DNA from: Trissonchulus latispiculum
Taxonomy: Eukaryota > Nematoda > Enoplea > Enoplida > Ironidae
NCBI GenBank assembly: GCA_030248195.1
Contig: JASAND010030760.1
Coordinates: 1 to 64,000 of the forward strand
DNA: 64,000 bases
Direction of reading: 5' to 3'
Positions 42,601-53,094 of the stretch are shown piece by piece (position 1 is the stretch's first letter; each line of letters opens with the position of its first letter). The notes beneath the pieces were generated by a model. That model did no database searches and was not told the DNA's origin. It saw only the letters and a program-made list of their open reading frames with translations. The translations under genes and the position numbers were made by a program.

Positions 42601-45600
42601 AAAAGTACCTAAGATGGTTATTCGGGTAAACTCCTCATGGAGCGTGAGGTTCCGAAATTAACCGAGATTCAAGGATGTTTGGTTGAATGGTTGTAGAATG
42701 TTCTGATTTGCATGTATGTGGAATGAATGTTTTTGTATGATTGTGGTGGCAACTCACGGAAACTCCCCTTGTTCGATAGGGGTTGTGAGAATTGTCAAAA
42801 ACAGTATGAATGTTAGTCGAGTGAATGATTGTTGAAAATGTAGCTAGGCATATTGGGATAATCCAGGGATTCCAAGGCTCAACAAGTTGTAGTATGCTCT
42901 ACCAATAATTGTCAAACGGTAAAGTGTGGAAAACTCTATATCAACAAAAGATAATGTTTTTAAACAGCTCAAAATCTTAGTTAGACCGGATTACTTAATA
43001 TGTAGTAGTTTACCGGTTCTCATCAGGTGCATGAGACCAACCTTGTGAAGTTTACCCTAGGATTCCCGTATTAGGCAGGAAATTGGTGTGAATGTGTATA
43101 AATGTGTGCTTGTTGTTGAATGCTTGCTGATCTGAGGGATATGAGTGTGACAAACTGTGTGAATGAGTACCTACTTCAGTATTAGGGTAATATGCAAATT
43201 AGGTAGTTAATCTGGTCCAGGGTCACGGGGACCCCAGGATAAGCCGACATTACCAGGTGGTCCTCGATTCGTCCACGTAGGTATGCCCGCAAGAAGGGAG
43301 TGGACGAATCGCAGATAAAGGACTTCGTGCTGGTCTGTTTCATCTGTCTAGAGCTGAATTCTGTTCCCAGATTTGTAATATAAATTAGCTAAGTTGTCCA
43401 TCGTTTCGTATTAATTATATGTGTCAATTAGCTAGATATGTGCCAGTAAATTTACCTCAAGTTAGCAGTTCTTGCAGTGCATTGCGAAATAACTCATACG
43501 TTTTGTCAGCCTTTAGCATAAAAGGCAAAAGTTAGCTTTAATCAAATTGCAAGAATTATGTCAAAATTGTTATTCTTGCCCTCACTGGTTCTCGCTAACG
43601 GGGCAACTAATTTGGTTGTAGTTTACATTTTTTGCAAAGCATATTATCTGTACAGTTTAGACTTTTTATGTCAACTAGTAACTGCAAAAGGTAAACATTT
43701 TACGTCGAAAATACTAGCCAAATCTGACTGTAAGCATCATCAATGCAAACAAGCAATTATGGGATTTAATGGCACACACGGTGAATATCTTTACGTAAGC
43801 ATCCAATAAACCTAAAAATCACATAAACAATAGTTAGTTAGAATATTAATATTGTGTAATTACGTAAGAATTGAAGATTATAACGAAACCATCTTCTAAT
43901 AAACTTAAAAGGAATAATCTTGCAAATATGCGTTTCTACTCTCGTGAACTTGTTTTACAGGAAACAGGTGCTTTCCTGTCGCAAAAGTCCTAACTGGCAG
44001 AAAAGCCTTTAGGCCTCAAATCTAATTATGCACAGACCGAATATGACTGTAAAGAATACATGTTGAATCGGCGATTTCCGGCATTCCAATGCAGGAAATC
44101 GCCCAAAATCTCATATTCGGCAAAGCTTTATCTACATCAAGCCAATATCGCCTAATTAGTCACATTTTATCCCGCAAAAGCGGTCAAAGTGTGTTAATTC
44201 TGTTTTTTAGCAAAAAATCTTAATCAGAATTAACTAAAGTTCTAATTTTCTTCTCTGAAAGCCATATAAGTGAGTAATAGTTGCTGGGTTTGATTCCCGC
44301 ACTTATATTCTGAACTAATGGGTTTTAACCCATTTGATTCAGGTTCGTCGAAGGTCATTCCTGCCGGATTTGGATCCTCAGTATTCTGATCCAGTGGAGC
44401 TTTGAGCGAATTGATGAGCCAGTGTCTTTAGAAGCAGTAGTCCAGTTATCCAGTAGATTGGCCAGTAGTGATTGATATTGATTTGCCTGATCCGATTCTG
44501 ATCCTGTCTAAGCGCTATTCAGTACATTTGAAGGTACATTGGAGGAACATTGCAGTTTAAGAATCTGAGGCAGAGACTTGACCAAAGGAACCTAATCATT
44601 GTCGGGTGAACCTAAAACTGTACCGGAATTTGATCCCTATTTACTGTTTATTCTTGTATTTTAAAAGCATCCAAAAATGTATTCTTTTGTCCGGTCATCT
44701 ATCCTCTCTTTGGAAGTGATCATTCCCGTACTGTCTCTGGCTTAGGCCAACTGTGTAACCATACTAGAAGAAAGCAACTGATCAACGAAGAAAGATAGCT
44801 AGACCTATTAAAATTAACTGTTTAATTTAAGATTATAATTATACTTGTAGCCATCTCCTGGTATCAACCCGCCTAGACCGACCCCTCAATTGTTTATACT
44901 CCAAACTTCCCTAACCACTCGTGAGGTTGCAGGTGTAACCTGACGAGATCACCCAAACTCCTAGACCGGAACTGTGCAGAACCGACACTCTGTTAAATTT
45001 AGTTAATTATTGGTTATACTGAACCTGTATTGTAGTTTTCTGTAAAGGACGAATAGAGAGTATATTTGAGTTTATATACACGACACGCAACACACCTAAC
45101 GTGCCCAGTCATAATACCTGAAGAAGAGGACTAATAAATTAGTCTCAAGTTAATAGTTAACCGGTCAGACACTAACTTAGTTAATCTAATATTAGGAAAT
45201 CTCCAATCCCTTAAAATAACTCACTCTCCCCAACCAAGGGCTGGCAACTCTGGTAATTCACTAGTAATCTGTACCTTGTTAGTATTGTAATTCAAGTTGT
45301 TGTTAATAATTGCCGTGAAACCTTTTCTGTCCTCCTCTATTATAAATATAGTATTCTTGGCTAATAAATTAATCTTGTTGCGTACAAATCGTAGTCTACA
45401 TTTCAGTTGCTGAAAAGAGATCCAGGTTAGATCTCCCAGGAATACAAAGGGTAAATTGCTCAGGTCCTAGTAAGTTGGATCTGAACCGAGAGTTAAAGAC
45501 TAACAGTCTGATTTTAGAGTTTTGACCTGTTGCGTCAGAACATTCCTATCCATACTCCAGGTGCGATTGGATAGAGCCTAACCCTCTTCGCCTAAACGAA

Positions 45601-45817
45601 CTCACAATAGTACCCCTAACAGGTTAGCTGTAGAGATCCCCGATTTTGGCAAATCACCTTTCGGGAATCTGGTACATAAGTTTGTCTACCTAGGCAAACG
45701 CGCTAACCTTCCGTGTGATTGAACGCCTAACCTAAGCGACCCCACTTTTGAAGTCAAGCCAACTCAATCGAGTTTTCTAACTCAATCCTACTCAGTTCAT
45801 TACATATATTAGAAGAA
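42601..45817. other. Unassigned region, possible LTR remnant
   Basis: CGATTCGTCCAC...GTGGACGAATCG forms a 12-bp stem at about 43,265-43,313. A TATAAATA box near 45,342 and AATAAA near 45,364 lie in an LTR-like context, but I found no second LTR. The only frame of note is 83 codons at 43,558-43,806, unrecognised. Confidence 0.4.
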
Positions 45818-46363
45818 GAGTAAGCCACTAGAGGGCTCCTCTTCTTGGCATTGCGTAACGGTGCTCCGACCACAATACGCGAATGTTCCCCCGTTTGGTG
45901 GGGGGAGGTCGACAAGCATACCCCCTCCATATTTGGTGGGGGGGGGGGTAGGCAGAAGGGGGTGCCCGTTTGGGGGGGGGTCGCCAAGTCAGGCGGAAAT
46001 TGGCTGATCTGATTGGCTGTTGGCGACCCCCCCCCCAAACGGGGACCTCTTTTGTCTACCCCCCACCAAACGGGGACCCCTTTTGCATAACCCCCCACCA
46101 AACGGGGACCCTTTTTGCATATCCCCCCACCAAACGGGGACCCATTTTCAAATATAACAAAAACTACCGTAATTCTCTGCTCTATCCCTCCCCCACCAAA
46201 CGGGGACCTCTTTTCTGCTACCCCCCCCCCCCCCAAACGGAGGGGGGTACGCTTTGTCGAAGAGAGCTACCCCCCCCCCCCACCAAACGGGGGAACATTC
46301 GCGTATTGTGGTCGGAGCACCGTTACGCAATGCCAAGAAGAGGAGCCCTCTAGTGGCTTACTC
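45818..46363. mobile_element. Fold-back element with about 80-bp inverted ends and CCAAACGGGG minisatellite
   Basis: GAGTAAGCCACTAGAGGGCT at the left is the inverse of the right end. The inverted match runs through CAATACGCGAATGTTCCCC into the interior. The interior holds units of about 31 bp with CCCCACCAAACGGGGACC. It is non-coding. A second copy at 49,140-63,721 is split by the Polinton. Confidence 0.85.
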
Positions 46364-46499
46364 TCAATTATGCACTCTTGTCAACAGGATTTAACAACAG
46401 AAATCCTTCACTTTCAATGTAATTTCCACGCATACAAAGCATCATGTCTGCAATTATGTTACTTGAAATACTATTTTTTACGATTGGCGGTATTTGTAG

Positions 46500-46680
46500 C
46501 TGTAAAAAAGTTTTAAAAAAGTGTAAAAAATTCCGAAAAAGTAGTGTTAAAAACTGTTAAAAATATGTAAAAATTCAGTGTTAAAAAGTGTAAAAAACCT
46601 GTTAAAAAGTCCGAAATTTTGCTACTGTTAATAGCTGTAAAAGTGTTTTTTAACATTTTTACTTTTTTACAATTTACAAC
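46500..46680. repeat. GTTAAAAA / GTGTAAAAA low-complexity array
   Basis: Many imperfect copies of TGTTAAAAA or its complement in about 180 bases. Confidence 0.75.
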
Positions 46681-46867
46681 CCTATTAAAAAATTTAAAAC
46701 TTTTAATTTTTTGAAATTACTGAGCCTCAGATAACACCTTCACAAAACCAGTTGGATCACCCAGTAACCCCCAATCCAACCAGTTCGTATTGAGGTGGGA
46801 TTGTGGAAAAGATATCAAGTTCTTCTATATACATACAATTTAAGCTATCTATGTAAAGTAAACTTAC

Positions 46868-46910
46868 TTAATCTGTCGAACTAGCGTACTTTTTCCTGAT
46901 TCAGCTGCTC
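46868..46910 (-). CDS. G-protein alpha subunit, exon 2 (P-loop)
   Basis: A 43-nt exon between TTGTTTAG and GTAAGT on the - strand. With the last base of exon 1 it encodes GAAESGKSTLVRQIK, the nucleotide-binding P-loop of heterotrimeric G-alpha proteins. The 43-nt length and the intron positions match the conserved G-alpha gene structure. Later exons (switch regions, C-terminus) should lie at lower coordinates and were not found. AAESGKST differs from the more common AGESGKST, so the subclass is open. Confidence 0.88.
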
Positions 46911-47220
46911 CTAAACAATTTACAAACAAAGCAAAATTTAATTTAGCAGTAGCATTTGCAGCGGTTCGAAATTTTAACAATGATAAACTTAAGCATTTTA
47001 TTGACGTGGTGAAATTGAACACTGGTGATAATTGGTTGAATTTTGCACCGTACGAATCCAGCCTATCCAGCAACACACATTGTTATAGTTAGAAGAATGT
47101 CTGGCTAAGCATTTTTATTTTCTAAGCACTACACAAAACCACAAAGGACAGGGTTATTGACCCTTCCCTTTAGTCCCTCAATTACGTCAAAAGAATTATC
47201 ATGACTGGTCTCATGCAAAC

Positions 47221-47362
47221 CTAGCATAAGTAGCTTCATAGTGGCCTTCTCTTCCATTTCCGATTTCATGAGCTGCGACTCAATTGCAATTGATCTTTCA
47301 TCTGCCTTTTCCGAATTCAAATCAGGTCGATTACATAAATTGCAAGTTAATTGAGCCAACAT
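47221..47362 (-). CDS. G-protein alpha subunit, exon 1 (N-terminus)
   Basis: An ATG-initiated exon of 142 coding bases ending CTTATGCTAG before GTTTGC. It encodes an N-terminal helix (EKADERSIAIESQL) and the KLLML strand that leads into the P-loop. Phase 1 fits exon 2 across a 310-bp intron. There is no glycine at position 2, so no N-myristoylation is expected. Cysteines 7 and 10 are likely palmitoylation sites. G-alpha couples membrane receptors to effectors at the plasma membrane. The donor site is non-optimal (GTTTGC). Confidence 0.85.
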
Positions 47363-49139
47363 AATCGCAGGCGCAGATCAAATTTAAAATCTTCCATGTA
47401 TTTGATGCAACATCAAGTTAATCACCTAGTTGAAAAAGAGAAGAAGAAATTGAAAATAAATTAGCTTCGGTAGAAATGGATTCCTGTAGATGTCAATCTC
47501 GAATACAAAAGTACAAAGAGTAAACAGTACCCATGTCACAGCAATATTTTCTAATTGAACCGTAGGACAAATTTGTCAACGGGAATGCTATCCCTCCTCC
47601 CAAAAAACCTCGTGATTATTTTAAGAGAACATTACTTTTCGAAAGCATCTTCCACTGATGCCGGCATCAACATCACTGATGCCGGCATCAGCACCAATGA
47701 TGCCGACAAATACTAGCTATTAGTTGTAAGCATAAGCCTTCTTTTCTTTATCTTTTCAGGGTAGAATGGTTCACGCCAGAGTTCGAATGAAACTAGCCTT
47801 TTTGTTACTGCAAAAAGTTAACAGTGCTTGTACGTAATACGTATTACGGTCGTATTGATGCGGCCTCAGAGTTGGAAGCGGGTACCTTTTTGGCGACCCG
47901 CCCCGCCCCGCTACCCGCAAGCTGGTACCCGCCCCGCCCCGCCCCGCGGCCCGCGGCCCGCAGCCAACTGATACCCGCGAGATACCCGCAAAATTTTTCG
48001 AATGCTATATGATTACTATGCCATTAAATTTATTAAAAAATGCCAATAGTGTAAAATAAACTTTTATTTAATTAAAATTTCTAACCCACATACTTTACCT
48101 AACAGTTTTGAGTTGTGTTCCCGAAATATGGAAATTCACCCGAATTGCTGAAGTACCAAAACTTTTTCAAAAAGTTTAAAAATTTAAACTACTATACATT
48201 TAATTAGGGATGCACCAGGTCTTGGGGACCGATGCCAGCCTCGGTGGTTAAGCACCGGTGCCTGCCGGGACCAAACATTTGTAATGTTTTGAAAATTTTT
48301 AGCCGAAATTTTGGAATTTTAAAGTAAAAATTAAATTAAACTGGTGCAGATCGTTCATTATAACTCTCATCAGTTTGAATGGAAATGGAAACAATAATAG
48401 TAATTTTGCCTATGCTTGAAATAATACCAAAATCGGAATTTTTAGGAACATTCTCCTATTTAGACTTCCAATTTTCAAGTCCTGGCCTCGGACCCGGCCT
48501 CGGTGCACCTCGACTAAAAATTAATGTTGGTCCAACAACAACAGGTTTTGAATTTGCTGAAAATTATGTATTGTTCGGCTGTCGAAAGCGCATTTGGCCG
48601 GGTAGAGGACAGAGGCCTTTGGACACGTTTAGCTACGTTAAAATAAAATTCCACTATTTTCACCAATTTTTCTAAATTATAACTACAAATTTTATTTTTT
48701 ATCAATTTTTAATAAAAATACCATTGCGTAGACGAAATTTTAGTAAAAAGATCAGGCGAAGCCGGATATTCGTCAGAAATGTGAGTCTGGAAACTTTCTT
48801 TTTTTGAGCAATCTTCATGCTCCCTTGTAGCCGAATTTTTTACCGCCTGTGAGAGCAATTTTGATAACCCTTCTGTAGGAATTTGCAGAAAGGATGGGTA
48901 ATTCTTCCATGTCCACCTGTGAACGTTGATTAGAAGATTGAATTAGAAAAAAGGATTTTAACGGTTGAGCTTTGCGGATGTTGCGGATTTCAGATTGATT
49001 CCAAAAACTGACCACGAGCTATTACGTTCTGAATAATAAAAGCAAAGCGAAATTATATATAAGTCCCCTACTAAAATACTGTTTGTTACTATACCTAACG
49101 GCAAGAGTCCATAATTTATTCCTTTATATTATAGAAGAA
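47363..49139. other. Upstream flank of G-alpha with short GC-rich elements
   Basis: 47,655-47,705 has tandem GATGCCGGCATC palindromes. 47,868-47,995 is a CCCGCCCCGC-rich block. 48,205 to about 48,517 is a small element with TAGGGATGCACC-type inverted ends. No gene is seen. Confidence 0.55.
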
Positions 49140-49203
49140 GAGTAAGCCACTAGAGGGCTTCTCTTCTTGGCATTGCGTAACGGTGCTCCGACCACAATAC
49201 GCG
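49140..49203. mobile_element. Left part of second fold-back element, interrupted by Polinton
   Basis: Matches 45,818-45,882 (GAGTAAGCC...AATACGCG). The rest resumes at 63,195. The last six bases, TACGCG, are the Polinton target duplication. Confidence 0.9.
49198..49203. repeat. Polinton target-site duplication, left (TACGCG)
   Basis: Six bases, identical to 63,195-63,200. Six-base duplications are typical of Polintons. Confidence 0.93.
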
Positions 49204-49713
49204 AGTAGTATAGTGTCAGCATTTCGAGCCCCACTCCGGGAGGGAATGACCTTGAAAGTTTAATGTCCCTTGAGGTTTTTGTTTGAAACTTCTCTTGCAA
49301 GCCCATCTGTTCTCCCTAGGGTTTTTAGTTCGAATCCCTTTTTATGAAGACCACCTGTTGTCCCTAGGGTTTTGAGCGAAAGTTTTATTCAACAACTCTA
49401 CCCAAAGTAAGTTTTCTTTCAATCGTTAGAAGGTAAGTATTTCCAAATTTATGTAAAGTTTATAACTTTCCGTCCCTCTGAGTTCTTCCCCCGGGGCTTG
49501 GGACCCGGCGTCGGCCCATTACCGGACTCCTACCTAATCTACCTATATACACTACTTAACCTACCTAACTTACCTACGTATCTATAATATCTAACCTAAG
49601 CCCGGTCCTAGTCTAATGTTTTTGTGTTTTTATGTTTTAATATTTTTATTTTTTATATACACAACAAATATGTACACTATATACAGTTAGCCCTGAAGAG
49701 GACTGTTGGGATA
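49204..49713. repeat. Polinton left terminal inverted repeat
   Basis: Reverse complement of 62,684-63,194 with very few differences. It contains two CCCTAGGGA-type palindromic motifs (near 49,313 and 49,361) and, towards the inside, an AT-rich stretch with a polyadenylation signal reading outward for the RING gene. Confidence 0.93.
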
Positions 49714-49777
49714 GAGACGATTAGGATAATTTTATTAATTTCTTTCTTTTACTGACTTCATTGCATTCACTTTTTAT

Positions 49778-50245
49778 CTACGCATGAACACCCGTTTCCA
49801 TAGTCTCAGTATTGCTTGTGTCATGAACGGATTCTACCTCAGAACGACACACCGGGCAGGTGTAATTTCTCATAACCCAAGATACAATACAAAACTCATG
49901 AAATGTGTGATTACAACGCAGCTTGCGGCATACACGGTGACTATCAAAATCTTTAAGACAAATAGGGCACTTTGACGTTGGCTTTATGAAGCAAAACGTT
50001 TGGTATTGTGGCATGTCAGTTACAATTTGAATTTCTGCTACGTCCGACAATAAATTTGTTCTTCAGAGTATTATTCTTATTCTTCCGAATCTTCGGTAAC
50101 AATTCTTACAGTAAAATATTGGACCAACGAGAGGAAATGATGCATCTGTGTTTTCGTGAAAGTAACTATTTACTATTTTTTCTAAGGCCGTGCTACATAA
50201 CCTACAACGAGGAGTAGTAGAGAACGGAACAATTGTTGATTCCAT
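49778..50245 (-). pseudogene. Polinton RING-H2 protein with in-frame TGA
   Basis: One frame from ATG at 50,245 to the stop at 49,778, interrupted only by TGA at 50,065-50,063 (codon 61). The N-terminal 60 residues have two CxxC pairs (CRLC, CKNC). The C-terminal part has a C3H2C3 RING: CPIC, CxLxCNHTFHxxC, W, CPVC. RING-H2 domains recruit E2 enzymes for ubiquitin transfer, so the likely role is modification of host factors. The promoter lies about 165 bases upstream (start 50,411). Either a pseudogene, stop readthrough or a sequencing error. The CxxC pairs on both sides suggest one original zinc-binding protein. Confidence 0.8.
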
Positions 50246-50379
50246 TAGAGTCAGATTGCTTTGTTAATGAAGTTCGCCTTTTATGTCTTTTCAAGCAGCT
50301 ATTAACCAATTACTCAGTACTTAACCAATAGCACACGTTTATTTAACTAATTACAGAGCAGAGAGAGAGCACTTAAAAC

Positions 50380-50443
50380 CGACCGCTCACGATGGCAGAA
50401 CAAGTCAAACTGACGAGGTACCAAGTATTTGATCGTTTATATA
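50380..50443 (-). promoter_or_regulatory. Polinton promoter copy 1 (TATA, Inr, DPE) for RING gene
   Basis: On the - strand, TATATAAA begins 32 bases before the A of TCAGTT (50,411), and GGTCG lies at +28 to +32. The same layout and much of the sequence recurs at 53,020-53,083 and 57,955-58,018. Confidence 0.8.
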
Positions 50444-50689
50444 GACTTTTGAGTTAGCTAATAGTTGCTTGGCTTTCCACTTACGTTGCCCGTCCACGAG
50501 ATGTAGTGCTAACTTTATAACTTTTTGAGGTAGCTAATAGTTGGTTGTCCACCCCTCTGCGATTTTACCGGGTCACCGGAAGGGCTTGGGAACCTTCTGA
50601 GCTTTCGCCCAGGCCGCATTAATGGTTTTTGTTTTGTAATTTTTTTGTGGTTTTGTGATTTTATAATTTTTTTGGTCCCTACACACAAA

Positions 50690-50765
50690 CTATATACACT
50701 ATGTACAAGTGGTTTTTACCCCTTTTCCTTGGGGAGCCCTAAAGAGGACTGTTTGGATAGAGACG
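50690..50765 (-). repeat. Internal copy of the TIR inner-edge sequence
   Basis: ACTATATACAC...AGCCCTAAAGAGGACTG...GGATAGAGACG resembles 49,675-49,725 at the inner edge of the left TIR. It overlaps the last codons of the membrane protein gene and may be a 3'-end processing module. Confidence 0.65.
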
Positions 50766-51109
50766 CTTAAAACGTCATAGTTGTGACTGAAGCATATTTC
50801 ACCCCAGTCGATGTTGAGAGAGTACCAACAAGGCTCAGTTCCGAGGACGGTTAGATTAACTTTTTGATTGAAAGATTGTGTGAGTTGGTCTATCTTTGTT
50901 TTATCAAGGCATAGAAACTTTGGTGAAATAAGTGCACCCACCACGACAGTCAGTGTAACGGCGGTAAGGAAGAGAGAATAGACGGCAATTACTGTTTTAC
51001 CCCAACCGAACCCCATCGGTAGAGTCGTTCCCATTATCTCCCACCTAACTCTTGTTAGATCACCTGCTCTGCCCGGCCATTTATGAAGGGTCAATTTTAC
51101 CTCAGACAT
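50699..51109 (-). CDS. Polinton single-pass membrane protein 1 (136 aa)
   Basis: ATG start overlapping the end of the protease gene by 13 bases. A basic N-terminus (about 35 residues) precedes one hydrophobic helix (VIAVYSLFLTAVTLTVVVGA, residues about 40-60). A C-terminal domain of about 75 residues follows, with three or four cysteines. It is in one compact - strand block with protease and capsid tail, so it is likely co-expressed late in the cycle. The function is unknown. A virion membrane or egress protein is possible. Confidence 0.65.
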   Translation of the reverse strand: MSEVKLTLHKWPGRAGDLTRVRWEIMGTTLPMGFGWGKTVIAVYSLFLTAVTLTVVVGALISPKFLCLDKTKIDQLTQSFNQKVNLTVLGTEPCWYSLNIDWGEICFSHNYDVLSVSIQTVLFRAPQGKGVKTTCT

Positions 51110-51519
51110 TCTACAAAGCTTTTTACAATTTCGTCGTTTTTAGATGGTCGTTCTCTAAGATAAGAGATTATGTCTTCGAAGGAAATCCCTTTATCCCGAT
51201 GGTATAGAAAGTAGATGCAGTATTCCCCACAGACGAAAGTGGTGTAATCTTGTAAGCGAATGGGGTTATGTTTTTGTAATTTGTCGACAAAGTATTTATC
51301 AAACTCTTTAAGTGGAGGTCGGCCGTAGCTGTCAAAGTACTCAGCGTAATCATCTAAATACATCGCAACCCAGTGTTGCCCAGGAAGTTGGCAGGGGTCG
51401 GTGTTGGCTACGAAGCAGCTTGGTTCATACTCAGAATCAGGAAGGTGATCAATGGGAAAGACTCCAACGAAATTTTGGACGAGAGGAGCTAGTGTGTTTT
51501 CAATTTCTAGTGTATTCAT
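51097..51519 (-). CDS. Polinton adenain-like cysteine protease (140 aa)
   Basis: ATG start. Catalytic residues are in the order of adenovirus-type and Ulp1-type proteases: His49 (GQHW), Asp63 (YFDSYG), Gln90 (oxyanion) and Cys97 (FVCGEYC). Such proteases mature capsid proteins during particle assembly. The start overlaps the stop of the upstream capsid-tail frame by four bases (51,516-51,519), which suggests coupled translation. The length is short for the family but all catalytic positions are present. Confidence 0.88.
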   Translation of the reverse strand: MNTLEIENTLAPLVQNFVGVFPIDHLPDSEYEPSCFVANTDPCQLPGQHWVAMYLDDYAEYFDSYGRPPLKEFDKYFVDKLQKHNPIRLQDYTTFVCGEYCIYFLYHRDKGISFEDIISYLRERPSKNDEIVKSFVECLR

Positions 51520-52628
51520 ATGGCGTAATCAAAGAAAGGTGTGCGGTTATAGTCGATTGAGACAAGGTTATCAAACTCCCCGTATATAATGATTTCAACC
51601 CCCTGTGGATAGCTTGTAGCACTCAACGCCTTACTCAGTTCCATCCGTAGAGAGACGTCTCCCTCCCGAATTAACTGCATTGCGCCGGTGTCTGTGTTAT
51701 CCAGGGTGAGATCAAAGGCGAAGAAAGCTCTCTGTTGTCTAACCCACTCGAAGATATCTCCTCTGTCCAATTCGTAGAAAATTTTCCCTAAGTCCCCCTC
51801 ATTTGAAATGTGAATTGGCTCATCAAAATACCGGTTATTTCCGGATGGATAGTAATACCTCAATTCCCCATCTTCGATGTTCCTAAGAACGAACCCGAAA
51901 GAAAGGTTGAATTTAAACTGCCATCTCTGAAGTTTGAAAATAACTTTAATCAGCTCCTTAATCTGAGACGTACTGTCTATTCTGAAATTATACCTATTTT
52001 GAATACCAGATGAAATGAAATATCGAGTCCTAATTCGACTCCAGTTTTCTCTGTAGATTTGGGCAAGGTCTTCAGGAAAATCTTTTACAATACTCCTAGT
52101 CAATTTGGGAGCGTCTTCGGTTGGAAGATTAGAAAAGTGGGTTTGTCTTAAGGTTCTGGGATCTTGAAGTTTGGGAGCCTCTCTGTGAGTTCTAAGGTGG
52201 CCCTGATATCCCTTGTAGGTCTTGTATTTGAAGCCGCATTTTCGGCATTCATAGGAGGGACCTCCATTGGGATGAAACTTATTAATGTGCCTGTTCAAAT
52301 TATCCTTTCGAGTGAAAGTTTTAACACAATGTGGACAAGGGAAAATTGGATTAGAGGAATGGGTAGCCTTGTGCTTATGTAGCCCGGCCAAATTGGGGAA
52401 TGACTCATTGCAGGTGGGACAGGTGTGGATAGTGCTAGCAGTTGGTACTGTGGTTTGGGGAAGGGTTTGGGCGTATGTCCAAAATTCATCTGAACCAACA
52501 ACTTCTTTACCGTCCCACTCAGTTTTCATGAGGGAGATGGCTTGGTCTCTGAGGGCCTGGGTAATAGCAGGATTGCCCTTCCAGAAACCGGTAGCAATAG
52601 CAGCATTTAATTGGCTAATAGTGGACAT
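51516..52628 (-). CDS. Chimeric frame: polymerase B zinc-finger N-terminus joined to major capsid C-terminal tail
   Basis: Residues 1 to about 298 are the same as the start of polymerase B at 58,389: three C2H2 fingers (70-90, 98-119, 128-148), then the conserved pre-exonuclease region up to VRQQR. From 51,732 downward the sequence changes to a 73-residue tail (FFAFDLT...GVEIIIYGEFDNLV...DY). I recognise the tail as the last strands of a Polinton double-jelly-roll major capsid protein. The switch falls at the end of the inverted arm. The chimera is open and has the polymerase promoter, so a 370-residue finger protein could be made. The capsid body is missing. Confidence 0.78.
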   Translation of the reverse strand: MSTISQLNAAIATGFWKGNPAITQALRDQAISLMKTEWDGKEVVGSDEFWTYAQTLPQTTVPTASTIHTCPTCNESFPNLAGLHKHKATHSSNPIFPCPHCVKTFTRKDNLNRHINKFHPNGGPSYECRKCGFKYKTYKGYQGHLRTHREAPKLQDPRTLRQTHFSNLPTEDAPKLTRSIVKDFPEDLAQIYRENWSRIRTRYFISSGIQNRYNFRIDSTSQIKELIKVIFKLQRWQFKFNLSFGFVLRNIEDGELRYYYPSGNNRYFDEPIHISNEGDLGKIFYELDRGDIFEWVRQQRAFFAFDLTLDNTDTGAMQLIREGDVSLRMELSKALSATSYPQGVEIIIYGEFDNLVSIDYNRTPFFDYAI

Positions 52629-52639
52629 GATTGCAATTG

Positions 52640-52975
52640 AAAATCAAATTTATCAAGCGTTTATATGTACTTTGGAATTTGAATGATATGGCTGCTTTTA
52701 TTAACTTTGCCCTTTTATTAACTTCGCGCTTTTATGCACTTTCTAGGTTTATATGTCCTTTGCCGAATAAGACCTTTCTGCTTTTATGAACTTAGATTGT
52801 CGCTTTTATTAACTTTGAGATTCTCGCTTTTATTAACTTTAAATGAGAGTAAAAACTTTTATCGTTTATATGTACTTTCTAGTTTGTATGAACTTAGATT
52901 GTCGTTTCTATTAACTTCGAGATTCTCGCTTTTATTAACTTTCTCGTCACCGTTTATATGAACTTTAGCGTTTAT
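52640..52975 (-). repeat. Iterated AAAGTTAATAAAAGCG motif, left leader
   Basis: About 13 copies of AAGTTAATAAAAGCG or AAGTNCATATAAACG in the transcribed leader upstream of the zinc-finger frame. Mirror image of 58,062-58,375. Confidence 0.85.
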
Positions 52976-53019
52976 ATGTAGTAACCTTGAATATCGCAAA
53001 GACAGAGCGCAGAGAGAAC

Positions 53020-53083
53020 CGACCGCTCGCGACGACTGACAGAGTCCAACTGACGGGGTACCCGATTTTTGCGTCCTTATATA
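53020..53083 (-). promoter_or_regulatory. Polinton promoter copy 2 (TATA, Inr, DPE)
   Basis: On the - strand, TATATAAGG is 32 bases before the A of TCAGTT (53,051), with GGTCG at +28. It drives the chimeric frame. Confidence 0.82.
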
Positions 53084-53094
53084 GGTTTTTGTTA

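Noticed and set aside
44750..45617. TG...CA bounded segment with TATAAATA and AATAAA as a solo LTR
   Set aside because: There is no target-site duplication and no second copy in the window, so I noted it only as a possible remnant.
45754..46516. Long proline/glycine frames on both strands in the fold-back element
   Set aside because: They follow the 31-bp minisatellite and exist on both strands, so they are repeat artefacts.
46736..46867. Possible third G-alpha exon after TATATAG on the - strand
   Set aside because: The translated sequence does not match the conserved G-alpha helical-domain start and stops after about 20 codons.
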